From the NCBI RefSeq assembly GCF_001939115.1, contig NZ_MQTZ01000019.1, positions 1 to 64,000 of the forward strand: DNA of 64,000 nt. The letters run 5' to 3'. The position numbers and the translations under genes are program-made. Below are positions 26,615 through 34,913 of this stretch, piece by piece. Position 1 is the stretch's first letter. Each line of letters begins with the position of its first letter. This DNA is from Leptolyngbya sp. 'hensonii'. GTDB lineage: Bacteria; Cyanobacteriota; Cyanobacteriia; GCF-001939115. The notes beneath the pieces are model-generated. The model saw only the letters and a list, made by a program, of their open reading frames with translations, was not told where the DNA came from and ran no database searches.

Positions 26615-28762
26615 CTAGCCTGACGGCTTGACTGGGACCAGACAAATAATCTGTTCTTCCAGAGGGGCTGTCTCATCCAGGATATCAATTTGGTGTTCCT
26701 GGCAAAGATCCTGAATCAGGGTCTGGATCTGGTCATCCTTTAATTTCGGAAACAGGCTAAACAGGTTTTGCACCACCACTTTCCGGGCAATGAGATGATG
26801 GGTTTTGACAAAATTCAGCAGAAACGCTTTCTCCCGATCGAGGGTTTTAGCGGTAGACACTGAGACCGCCGGGATGATGCCCAAATCCTGGAGCAGACAG
26901 CACCCTTGCATCACCCCAGATTGCCGGATCAGAGCTTCCAGATCCCCGATCGTCAGAGTTTGCCCCGCCACTACTAATTCTTCGGCATGAACTGCATTCA
27001 CCAGGCGATCGTAGGTGGCTAGGTGATGGACTGATTCCAGATCCGGCTGAATATGCTGATTCCGGGGGGTGTCCACGAACAGCTTTTGGTAGAGTTTATG
27101 CCCTTGATTAGGGGCTTTGCCCGTCTTCTCGGCTCGAATCAAATAAAGGGCTTGACAGACCCCTTTCTCGGTCTCCTTACGGCAGTCATCCATCATGTGG
27201 AAGAAACTTTTCATATTAGAGGTTTCCGCCCAAACCAGCCCCACTTTTTGCTGCCGTTTTTTATCCCGGTAGGAACAGGAATAGCTGGCGTAAATTTTGC
27301 TGGACAATAACTTGGGCCGAATTTCTTTCACCTGGAAGGCTGCTAGGGTCCGAGAGAGCATGGAAATCAATTCCGGAGACGAAAATTGGGCGATCCGCAC
27401 CACTTTTTGTTCTGTTTTTCTCAATTCCTGCTCCCAGAGCAACTTGAAAGCCGCGATCTCGTCCACTGGGGGCAGCCCTGTGGCTCTCTCGGTCTGGGTT
27501 TTGGCCCGACGTGAGGCAGATGGGGTCTGTCCTGTCGTGAGTCTGGACCGGCTCGGTGTGGAAACGGGTGGGGCTGTTGCAGCAGCAGGCGGGGTGTTCT
27601 GGGGGGGGAGATCGGCTGGGCCAACTGGACTAGTGAACAGGGCTTGTCCCAGGAGTTTGTGGCTGCGGAACAATTCTTCCCCCAGGGTCAGGGCTAGTCG
27701 GGGTGTGGTTTTCCCGCCTGCATACTTTTGTTCCAGGATGCTGCGATTCAGGGGATAGAGGGTAGATTCGGGTCTGGGTTCAGCCTGCTGGTGAAGCGGG
27801 AGAAGGCGACTTTCCCAGAGTGCTGCTGCCTGGTCTAGGGTAATGGGTTTGAGGACGATCGCTTTCTCAACCCGATCTCGATCGGATTGTTGAATCCGAT
27901 GGCCATTCTGCTTCCAGGTATTGGTCACCAGACTGATAAGAATCAGAAAATTCTTGAAGCCCTCATTGTGAAATGTGGTGTTGATGTTAAAAACGGGTTG
28001 GATATCGGCAGAACCATCGGGTAGCAGTTTGCTTTCAATTTGATCAAAGCACAGCACAATGGGATAGGTAGAGGTGGAGATCTTACCCAGATTCGCCAGC
28101 AATCCCTGAGCCGCCGCTTCACTATCCACGGACTGCTTCAACGCCAGATCTCGGAGCTCTTCTTCATCTAAATCATCGCCCCGCAGCCAGTTACAGGCAC
28201 TGAAATAGCGATCGGCAACTGTGAGGTTATAGAGCACCCCAAAAAATTCTTTCGCTTGATAAATTCCGGTAGGATACGCCTGTTTCAGGCTATTGATAAA
28301 GGCAGTCCGCTGACCCAGGAGCTTCTGAAATAAACCGGGATTCTCGAAAACAGAGAGGCTCTTGAGCCAGAGGAGAAGTTGGGATTCCTGTTGCCCTTCT
28401 GGCTTCTGCATCAGACTGTCCACGGTCTGACGCAGGGTATGACGCCAGAGGTGGTCATTGTCTATAAAGGGTGGCAGGTAGACAAAAAAGGCTTTGTCAT
28501 TGAGCTGCTGCTTTAACCGCTTCAGGACGTAGCTTTTGCCCGTTCCCGGGTCTCCGGCCAGCAAGATAGTGCGGGTCCGGTGGTCCTGGGCCACCTGCAG
28601 AAGAAACTGGGTGATGGCGTCAATCACCCCTTGATGAATGGATGCAACCGTGGCTGTGGCAGCCTGATTTTCTTCCTGCCAGAAGTTACCGGTTTTGAAG
28701 GTTACCGGATCAAAAGGATTAGCGGCACGTTGAATAATTTCCTCGATCGTGGCCACAGGCAT
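26615..28762 (-). CDS. AAA+ ATPase with C-terminal winged-helix region
   Basis: About 715 residues. The ATPase domain begins after a short N-terminal segment containing NPFDPVTFKTGNFW. Walker A is LLAGDPGTGKS (about 69-77) and the Walker B-like strand is IVLCFDQIES (Asp240), resembling Orc1/Cdc6- or STAND-like ATPases. A Pro/Ser/Thr linker (about 385-440) separates it from a C-terminal region with AFQVKEIRPKLL, a Cys-Ser-Tyr-rich segment and a terminal winged-helix-like stretch (VVVQNLFSLFPKLKDDQIQTLIQDL). The ATG at 28762 is supported by GGAGAG just upstream. It lies between the winged-helix and nuclease-FtsK genes, so it probably works with them; function is unknown. Confidence 0.78.
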   Translation of the reverse strand: MPVATIEEIIQRAANPFDPVTFKTGNFWQEENQAATATVASIHQGVIDAITQFLLQVAQDHRTRTILLAGDPGTGKSYVLKRLKQQLNDKAFFVYLPPFIDNDHLWRHTLRQTVDSLMQKPEGQQESQLLLWLKSLSVFENPGLFQKLLGQRTAFINSLKQAYPTGIYQAKEFFGVLYNLTVADRYFSACNWLRGDDLDEEELRDLALKQSVDSEAAAQGLLANLGKISTSTYPIVLCFDQIESKLLPDGSADIQPVFNINTTFHNEGFKNFLILISLVTNTWKQNGHRIQQSDRDRVEKAIVLKPITLDQAAALWESRLLPLHQQAEPRPESTLYPLNRSILEQKYAGGKTTPRLALTLGEELFRSHKLLGQALFTSPVGPADLPPQNTPPAAATAPPVSTPSRSRLTTGQTPSASRRAKTQTERATGLPPVDEIAAFKLLWEQELRKTEQKVVRIAQFSSPELISMLSRTLAAFQVKEIRPKLLSSKIYASYSCSYRDKKRQQKVGLVWAETSNMKSFFHMMDDCRKETEKGVCQALYLIRAEKTGKAPNQGHKLYQKLFVDTPRNQHIQPDLESVHHLATYDRLVNAVHAEELVVAGQTLTIGDLEALIRQSGVMQGCCLLQDLGIIPAVSVSTAKTLDREKAFLLNFVKTHHLIARKVVVQNLFSLFPKLKDDQIQTLIQDLCQEHQIDILDETAPLEEQIICLVPVKPSG

Positions 28763-28817
28763 CTCTCCACATAGGTTCAGGCTCCAGCCAGGGGTATGGT
28801 TATCGGTGGGATCTACC

Positions 28818-29633
28818 TCAGGACGCCTCGTTGACCACCAGAAAAAAGAGGGGACCCCCACAATCTTGGGGGATACCGGCCTGAATTTCTTCTAAAGTGT
28901 AGTGAACCGATTCTACCAAGGCACTGATCTCCAACTGATCCTGACGCTGCAATCGGTAAAGCACCTGATCGAGCTCATCTCTGGATAAAACTGCTTCTAA
29001 TTTACGCCGGAGATGAAAAATGGGTAAGTAATTATCGGTCCCAGCCGCTCGATCGAGGTCACGAATCATCTGCAGAATGTCGGCATCGGTGGGTCGATCG
29101 ACGTCAAGGGGATTGGGCAGAGCTGCTGCTGAAGTTGTCCGCCGCTCCAGTTGACGGAGGAATAGCAGGTAGTTACCCAATAAATTTAGACTGATGGTGG
29201 CGCTGCCTGTGGGGTGAAATTCATCCCGAAGAAATTCAATCCCCTGATCTGTGAGCCAGACTTCGGTGATCTGGAACTTCTCGACCTTAATCAGTCCCCG
29301 GGTCTCCAGATCTTGGATGGTGTTCTGCCGTTCCTCAGCAGAAAACTTTTTCCCGGGAATCTCACTGGGAACGATCGACTTGGCTTCACAGGCTTTCAGA
29401 ATTGCCCTTTGATGCTCAGTTAAGGGCAGGCCAGTCATATCCTGTTTCAGCATTCCCTTCCCTGCCGGTTCAATTTTGAATTGCCCAATTTTCCGGGAGT
29501 AACGGACCAATCCTCGCTCCGTCAGCTCTTTGCAAATTCTGATCTTTTCGTTCAAATCAATCTTGCTAAAAGGAGCCCGGTAATCCTGATATTTCAGCAG
29601 CCTGAGCACAAATTTGAGTTCGCTGGCGTTCAT
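28818..29633 (-). CDS. Winged-helix DNA-binding-like protein, first gene of the operon
   Basis: 271 residues, ATG start. The N-terminal ~75 residues and the next ~65 each look like a winged helix (ELKFVLRLLKYQDYRAPFS ... ICKELTERGLVRYSRKIGQFKIEPAGKGML; LTEHQRAILKACEAKSI ... TIQDLETRGLIKVEKFQITEVWLTDQGIEFL). A third helical module follows after about residue 180 (FHLRRKLEAVLSRDELDQVLYRLQRQDQLEIS). No enzymatic motif is seen. It could recognise DNA for the ATPase and nuclease partners or regulate the operon. Not recognised as a named family. Confidence 0.7.
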   Translation of the reverse strand: MNASELKFVLRLLKYQDYRAPFSKIDLNEKIRICKELTERGLVRYSRKIGQFKIEPAGKGMLKQDMTGLPLTEHQRAILKACEAKSIVPSEIPGKKFSAEERQNTIQDLETRGLIKVEKFQITEVWLTDQGIEFLRDEFHPTGSATISLNLLGNYLLFLRQLERRTTSAAALPNPLDVDRPTDADILQMIRDLDRAAGTDNYLPIFHLRRKLEAVLSRDELDQVLYRLQRQDQLEISALVESVHYTLEEIQAGIPQDCGGPLFFLVVNEAS

Positions 29634-29780
29634 AGATCACTGAGTTGAAGCATTTGTGCCTAGCTTACACCGCAACCCCTGCAGGCAAAACTGTCCTGAT
29701 TGATACCCTGGCACCCGAAACTTGGGAGTAACCGGTCAAGAAGTGCAGTTTTATTCTGATGAAGGCTGGATCGAAGAGAA

Positions 29781-29854
29781 CGGGACTGACGGGGCTCGAA
29801 CCCGCAACTTCCGCCGTGACAGGGCGGTGCTCTAACCAATTGAACTACAGTCCC
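29781..29854 (-). tRNA. tRNA-Asp (GTC)
   Basis: The minus strand folds as a 74-nt tRNA. The acceptor GGGACTG pairs with CAGTCCC, the discriminator is G, the D arm is GTTCAATTGGTTAGAGC and the anticodon arm CCGCCCTGTCACGGCGG gives anticodon GTC. The T arm is GCGGGTTCGAGCCCCGT. CCA is not encoded. Confidence 0.97.
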
Positions 29855-29949
29855 ATTTGAGCGCGAAATCTAATTTAACAAGCTTTGAAGAAATATGCAA
29901 TGGGATCAGGGAAATCTTCTTGAGATCTCAGAACCAGGAGCGCATATTG

Positions 29950-30405
29950 CTAAAGCGGTAACAATGCCCGTTGGCAGGTTGGGCAAACTGCGTGAATGGT
30001 GAGCTGGCAATCCAGCAGGTGGTACCCCTCCTTCTGGGCTGTTTTGCTGCCCACCTTCAGAATAGAGTCACTTTTGAATTCGATCGTCTTATTGCATCGG
30101 ACACAGATGAGATGGTGATGGTGATGGGGATAGGGTTGATTCAGCTCGTAGTGCTTATGCCCCTCAGCCAGTTCCAGTTCCCGCAAGATACCCATCCGCG
30201 CCATCAGCTTCAAGGTGCGATAGATGGTGGATAAACTGATTTGCTCCCCTTCTTCCTGCAAGAGATTGTAAAGATCCTCTGCGCTCAGGTGATTCCCTTC
30301 CGGCAGATTTTGAAAGACTTGCAGAATGGTTTCCCGTTGGGGAGTCAAGCGCCAGCCTCGATCGTTCAATTCTGCTTTCAGCGATGTTGCAGTGTAGGGT
30401 GCCAT
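29950..30405 (-). CDS. fur: Ferric uptake regulator FurA
   Basis: Global iron-responsive repressor, 151 residues, the length I recall for FurA of Anabaena. Motifs: winged helix TPQRETILQVFQNLPEGNHLSAEDLYNLL, ISLSTIYRTLKLMARMGILRELELAEGHKHYE, the His-rich metal loop PHHHHHLICVRCNKTIEF with C-x2-C, and the C-terminal VCPTCQRA with a second C-x2-C. Start at 30405; an in-frame start at 30450 would add 15 residues. Two 15-bp direct repeats sit in the upstream DNA and may be autoregulatory sites. Confidence 0.95.
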   Translation of the reverse strand: MAPYTATSLKAELNDRGWRLTPQRETILQVFQNLPEGNHLSAEDLYNLLQEEGEQISLSTIYRTLKLMARMGILRELELAEGHKHYELNQPYPHHHHHLICVRCNKTIEFKSDSILKVGSKTAQKEGYHLLDCQLTIHAVCPTCQRALLPL

Positions 30406-30426
30406 GGATAGCTTTCTCAGCAAAGA

Positions 30427-30490
30427 ACTGCTTATTGAGAAAGAATACACAATCCTGACATGATTTGCAAGAAAGACTGCTTATTGAGAA
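30427..30490. promoter_or_regulatory. Direct repeat in the furA upstream region
   Basis: The 15-mer ACTGCTTATTGAGAA occurs at 30427-30441 and 30476-30490, start to start 49 bp, just upstream of furA. On the furA sense strand it reads TTCTCAATAAGCAGT, loosely like a half iron box. Autoregulation by Fur is the natural hypothesis, but the match to a full Fur box is imperfect. Confidence 0.45.
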
Positions 30491-30540
30491 TGCTCTATGG
30501 TATCCCTGAGGTTTTGCTGATTGAGCCTTGGATGACCCAT

Positions 30541-30593
30541 TGTTCGGCCAGGAAAATTTTGACGGCTCGAAGACCCGCAAAGGTTAACCCCAA
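30541..30593. repeat. Dispersed 53-bp palindromic element, copy A
   Basis: The sequence from TGTTCGGCCAGGAAAATTTT through GACGGCTCGAAGACCCG to GGTTAACCCCAA matches the reverse complement of 63616-63669 almost base for base. Copy A has decayed arms (GACGGCTC / GACCCG), whereas copy B is a near-perfect palindrome. It lies between furA and the pentapeptide gene. Confidence 0.65.
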
Positions 30594-30640
30594 GCACTGG
30601 CCTGGATTTTAACGACCCGTCCATTAAAACTGACTGACCA

Positions 30641-31450
30641 CTAGGTATGGACAGTGCCATCGGGCATGATCGTGCCACTCAGGTTGACATCCTGCAGTTC
30701 TGTGTCCACGATCGTGGCCCGACGCAGGTTGGTATCCATTAAAATAGCTTGTTTGAGCAGAACATCCGTCAGGTTGGCCCAGCTTAAGTTAGCCCGGTAG
30801 AGATTGGCTCCACTCAAGTCCGCCCCCCGCAGATTCGCCCAGCTCAGATTTGCCCCCCGCAAATTGGCCTGACTGAGGGCAGCCCAGCGCAGATTCACGC
30901 CGCTTAAGTCTGCTTTGCACAAATCGACTCCCACCAGTTTGGCCCCTTCCAGGATGGCCCCGGTCAGGATGGCATTGGTGAGGTTAGCCTGTTCTAAAAG
31001 GGCGCGACTCAGGTTAGCCAGGGTGAGATTGGCCCCGGCCAGGCTTGATTTATGCAGGGAAGTTTCGACCAGCTTGGCTCGACTGAGATTCACCTCATGT
31101 AAATCCAATCCACTCAGATCGGCCCCACTCAGATTGGTCTCACTCAAATTGACGTGGATGACTTTTGTGCCCCGCAGGTTCGCCTCACTTAAACTGGCTC
31201 CCCTAAATCCAGCCTCACTTAAGTTGGCCCCAATTAAGTTAGCCCCATCCAGATGGGCAGCCCCCAGGTTTGCCTGACTCAGGTTTGCCCCACCCAGATT
31301 TGCCCCCCGCAAACTGACCTCGGCGAGATTGGCCCCGCACAGGTTGACGCCACACAAACTGACCTGATCCAGACAGACTCTCGCCAGATTAGCATCATGG
31401 AAGTCTCTCTCTCCTGATGTGTACCGCTCCAGCAGTTCCTCTGCATTCAT
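30641..31450 (-). CDS. Pentapeptide-repeat protein
   Basis: 269 residues, almost entirely A(N/D)LxX pentapeptides (ANLAEVSLRGANLGGANLSQANL and so on), from about residue 18 to the end. These form a right-handed quadrilateral beta-helix. A short N-terminal cap (MNAEELLERYTSGERDF) is typical of cyanobacterial cytoplasmic members. No signal peptide or catalytic domain. The role of these abundant cyanobacterial proteins is generally unknown. Confidence 0.9.
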   Translation of the reverse strand: MNAEELLERYTSGERDFHDANLARVCLDQVSLCGVNLCGANLAEVSLRGANLGGANLSQANLGAAHLDGANLIGANLSEAGFRGASLSEANLRGTKVIHVNLSETNLSGADLSGLDLHEVNLSRAKLVETSLHKSSLAGANLTLANLSRALLEQANLTNAILTGAILEGAKLVGVDLCKADLSGVNLRWAALSQANLRGANLSWANLRGADLSGANLYRANLSWANLTDVLLKQAILMDTNLRRATIVDTELQDVNLSGTIMPDGTVHT

Positions 31451-31637
31451 CGTTAATGAGCCTCAACCATGCTGTGGAAAACCAGGTGAAAATCCAAGTG
31501 GTTCTCAGTCTATATTGCCCATCCCTTAAGCGTAACGTTACAGGGCAGGAAACCAGATGCCCTGCTTCATATTCCGAAATACGAGAGCTGCTGAACAGAA
31601 TCCAGCAACTGGGGAGGTAGCAGCCTCTTGTTTCCGT

Positions 31638-32327
31638 TCAGGCCGATCGCGGTTCAGAAAAACGGGTGATGGGGCAGGAAGACTGCAACAGTTGCCGCAA
31701 ATCGGGAGCCGTAAAGTCTTGTACAGCCAGAACCACCCCTAGAGCATACAGATCCTCAGGGGGATGAGTTGTAGCCAGACCTACGGTGCGGAGACCTGCC
31801 CCGATTGCCGATCGCACCCCAGTTGGAGAGTCTTCAAAGGCTATCGCTGCCTGGGGCTCTAGATTCAGACGTTGCAGCGCTACCTGATAGGGGAGAGGAT
31901 CTGGTTTGCCCCGTTCCAATTCCTCAGCCAGAACGATCGTATCGAAGCGATCGGCTAGCCCCAGCACACCCAACATAAACGCTGCATTCTCCACAGGAGC
32001 ATTCGTCACCACAGCCGTTTTCAAGCATTGCGACTCTGCCCACCGCAAAACTTCTGCAACCCCAGCTAGGGGCTGCAGTTCCCCAGTAGCCCGGCGTCGA
32101 AACTCTGCTTCTTTATCGGCACTCAGGGCTAACCGCTGTGCCTCTGAAAGCTGAGGCAGCAGATCGGCTGTAATTTGAGCATTCAAGCGACCACTGAAAC
32201 GGGCCTTATAGAACGGACGATCGATCTCCAGCCCATACCCTCGCATCAGATCCTGCCAGGTGCGGAAATGAATTGGGTCCGTATCCGCCAGCGTCCCATC
32301 CAGGTCAAAAAGCAGAGCCTGCAGCAT
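31638..32327 (-). CDS. HAD-family phosphatase / beta-phosphoglucomutase-like
   Basis: 229 residues. HAD motif I FDLDGTLADTD, an alpha-helical cap (residues 16-80), motif II VVTNAP, motif III Lys in RGKPDPLPY and motif IV FEDSPTGVRSA are all present. The cap and length fit subfamily IA enzymes such as beta-phosphoglucomutase or phosphoglycolate-type phosphatases. The natural substrate cannot be deduced. Start at the conserved MLQALLFDLDGT. Confidence 0.9.
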   Translation of the reverse strand: MLQALLFDLDGTLADTDPIHFRTWQDLMRGYGLEIDRPFYKARFSGRLNAQITADLLPQLSEAQRLALSADKEAEFRRRATGELQPLAGVAEVLRWAESQCLKTAVVTNAPVENAAFMLGVLGLADRFDTIVLAEELERGKPDPLPYQVALQRLNLEPQAAIAFEDSPTGVRSAIGAGLRTVGLATTHPPEDLYALGVVLAVQDFTAPDLRQLLQSSCPITRFSEPRSA

Positions 32328-32464
32328 TGGGTTCTCCTGTAACCATCGCCTATCAGTCTACTGCTGTGTAACGCAAGATTTCGAACCCAACATAGACCCC
32401 AGAAGCGCCAATCTCAGGGATTGCAGCGCCTCTGCGGTGATGCCCCTACCCAGCCGCCACCAGG

Positions 32465-34555
32465 CTAACCGCCATTCTTCGCTTTCCCATTCCCATTCCC
32501 ATTCCCATTCCCATTGGTCATCAGAATCCGTTCAGTCAGCTTCTCTGGAACTTCTTGTAAATGATCAAACTCCCAGTGGAAGGACCCAACCCCCAGGGTC
32601 AACGATCGCAGCTCCACAATCATGTCTTGCATTTCAGCCTGGGGAATTTGGGCCAGCACCCGGTCCCACCCAGCCCAGCCTGCCTTGGCCTCATAACCCA
32701 GCACCTGACCCCGTCGGCCACTGACCAGGCGCAGGATTTTGGAGGTATAGTCCGTCGGTACGGAGATTTCGATCGCCAGAATCGGTTCCAGCAGAGTGGG
32801 CTCACACTGACGCATCCCCTCCTGCATGGCAATCCGAGCCGCCTGTTTGAACGCTTGCTCCGAGCTGTCAACCGAGTGATAGGAACCATTGGTCAGGGTC
32901 ACGGCCACATCCACGACTGGGAAACCCAGGGGACCGTGGTGCAGGGATTCCCGCACCCCCATTTCTACACCGGGGATATACTGCCTGGGGACCACCCCCC
33001 CCACGATCGTTTCGTTGAAGCGAAAGCCTGCTCCCCGATCGACCGGTCGAATATCCAGATAGACATCCCCAAACTGACCATGTCCACCGGTTTGATGCTT
33101 GTAACGTCCGTGGGAGGAGGTGGCACGGCGAATGGTTTCCTTGTAGGGAACCTGCGGTAAATGGGTGGTCATGGGCAGATTATATTTCCGTCGCAGTCGG
33201 TCCAGAGCCACTTGCAGATGAATATCCCCTTGCCCCCAGAGAATGACTTCGTGGGTGTCCCCATGTTGTTCCCAGGCCAGGGCAGGGTCCTCTTCCAAAA
33301 GCTTGACCAGAGCGCCACTGATCTTCACTTCATCGTTCCGCTTTTCAGGGGCGATCGCCAGGGCAAACACCGGTTCCAGTTGTCCAGCACGGGGCAGTTC
33401 AGAGGCCAGGGTCATGGCTGTATCGGCAGAGAGGGTGTCCCCTGTCTTCACCCCATCCAGACGGCTGATGGCAATGATGTCACCTGCCTGAGCGATGGTC
33501 AGAGACTGGAGTTGTTGACCCATCATGCGATAGAGGCCACCAGCCCGAACGCCATTGAAACTCATGCCATCGGTCAAGCTTCCCTGCCAGATTCTCACCA
33601 GGGAGAGCTTACCAGCCTGGGGAGAACAATAGGTCTTCAGCACCTGGGCCAACGGCACAGGGGTATTCAACGTAATGCCTCGTTGCTCAGCGGTGGTTTC
33701 TGGTTCTGGGGCTTCCCGCAGCAGGGCCTGGAGCAGAGGTCGGACTCCATAATCCTGACTGGCGACACCCAAAAATACCGGCACAATTAAATCGGCCCCC
33801 AGATCCATCTTCAGATCCTGCAAAATTTCTTCTTCTGGAGGGTTAATTTCTTCTAACAATTCTTCTAGCAAGTGATCATCAAAGTCTGCCAGGACTTCCA
33901 GCATCTCTGAGCGGGCAGCCTGTTCTTCCGCCTGGAGGGATTCGGGCAGGGGGACCGGGTCTGCCGCAGCACCTGGATGATATTGGTAAGCTTGCTCACT
34001 CACCAGGTCAATAAACCCGACCAGTTCTTCGCCGCGACTGATGGGATATTGATGGGGAACCAGGGGCCGACTGGAAACTAGCTTAACTGCATGGAGAACA
34101 TCCATGAAGGCCGGGGCATGACAGGCTTCGCCGCTGCAGGCCCGATCCATTTTGTTGATGAAAAGCAAATGGGGAATTTTCCAATCATCCAGAAACTTAA
34201 ACAGGGGAGCCAGGGTCAGGACTCGATCGGGGCTGGGCTCACAGACAACAATGGCTGCATCAACGCCGATCAGAGCATTGTAGGTTTCCTGGGCAAACTC
34301 GATCGACCCAGGGCAATCCAGGAAATTAAAACGAATGCCGCCATACTCAGTACTGGCGGCATTTACTTCAACACTCATTTGACGATCGCGGGCCTCTGTG
34401 GCACTATCCCCCACTGTGTTTCTATCCTGCACGTTCCCTTTCCGGGAAACCGCTCCTGTGACCGATAAGAGGCTCTCTAATAGACTGGTCTTACCACTGA
34501 GATAGGGACCGACAATTGCGACGTTGCGCGAGCCTGAAACTACTTTTTCGTTCAT
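32465..34555 (-). CDS. Elongation factor G-like GTPase (EF-G paralogue)
   Basis: 696 residues with EF-G domain order. G1 is degenerate but intact (GPYLSGKTSLLES), G3 is DCPGS and G4 is NKMD. Domain II follows, then domain IV with GRYKHQTGGHGQFGDVYLDIRP and the domain V terminus GRRGQVLGYEAK. It belongs to the EF-G-like group that lacks typical EF-G G1/G3 sequences (AHIDAGKTT, DTPGH), so it is a paralogue and not the housekeeping translocase. The C-terminus is a run of Asn-Gly repeats coded by five CCCATT hexamers. No ribosomal protein operon is adjacent. Confidence 0.88.
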   Translation of the reverse strand: MNEKVVSGSRNVAIVGPYLSGKTSLLESLLSVTGAVSRKGNVQDRNTVGDSATEARDRQMSVEVNAASTEYGGIRFNFLDCPGSIEFAQETYNALIGVDAAIVVCEPSPDRVLTLAPLFKFLDDWKIPHLLFINKMDRACSGEACHAPAFMDVLHAVKLVSSRPLVPHQYPISRGEELVGFIDLVSEQAYQYHPGAAADPVPLPESLQAEEQAARSEMLEVLADFDDHLLEELLEEINPPEEEILQDLKMDLGADLIVPVFLGVASQDYGVRPLLQALLREAPEPETTAEQRGITLNTPVPLAQVLKTYCSPQAGKLSLVRIWQGSLTDGMSFNGVRAGGLYRMMGQQLQSLTIAQAGDIIAISRLDGVKTGDTLSADTAMTLASELPRAGQLEPVFALAIAPEKRNDEVKISGALVKLLEEDPALAWEQHGDTHEVILWGQGDIHLQVALDRLRRKYNLPMTTHLPQVPYKETIRRATSSHGRYKHQTGGHGQFGDVYLDIRPVDRGAGFRFNETIVGGVVPRQYIPGVEMGVRESLHHGPLGFPVVDVAVTLTNGSYHSVDSSEQAFKQAARIAMQEGMRQCEPTLLEPILAIEISVPTDYTSKILRLVSGRRGQVLGYEAKAGWAGWDRVLAQIPQAEMQDMIVELRSLTLGVGSFHWEFDHLQEVPEKLTERILMTNGNGNGNGNGKAKNGG
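32486..32515. repeat. Hexanucleotide microsatellite (CCCATT)5
   Basis: Five exact CCCATT units lie inside the 3' end of the EF-G-like gene and encode alternating Gly-Asn. Slippage would change the tail length by two residues per unit without shifting frame. Confidence 0.9.
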
Positions 34556-34913
34556 AGGTCGCTCACCCCCATAAAAATTATTGAAACGACAAAACTGCTG
34601 TGCCCCTATTTCATGCCTGGGTGGGTTGGATTCAACCCTGACAAGACGCAGCCCTGTGCTTTGATGGAGGATTGCACAGTGACCACGGGAATCAGCATGA
34701 AACAGTCACAGAAATCTATAACGCCAATTATCGATCTGGACGGAAGGGGTTATCGAAATCACAGGTTATTTTAAGAAAAACTTAAATAAACTTTAAGAAG
34801 AAAACGTCATGCTTCATCCAGTCATTAAGAAATAAAATTGCATTTTCAATCCTTTGATACGTTTGTTAATATGGGGCACGAAAATTCTTACAAGATTTCA
34901 GGTGTAGAAGGCT
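34556..34913. other. Divergent promoter region with 11-bp TTAA periodicity
   Basis: 358 bp between divergent genes. At 34771, 34782 and 34793 TTAA recurs with exact 11-bp spacing (TTAAGAAAAACTTAAATAAA then CTTTAAG). This is the geometry of a Pho box, although the flanking bases (AAG, AAA) fit the consensus poorly. No small gene was recognised. Confidence 0.35.
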
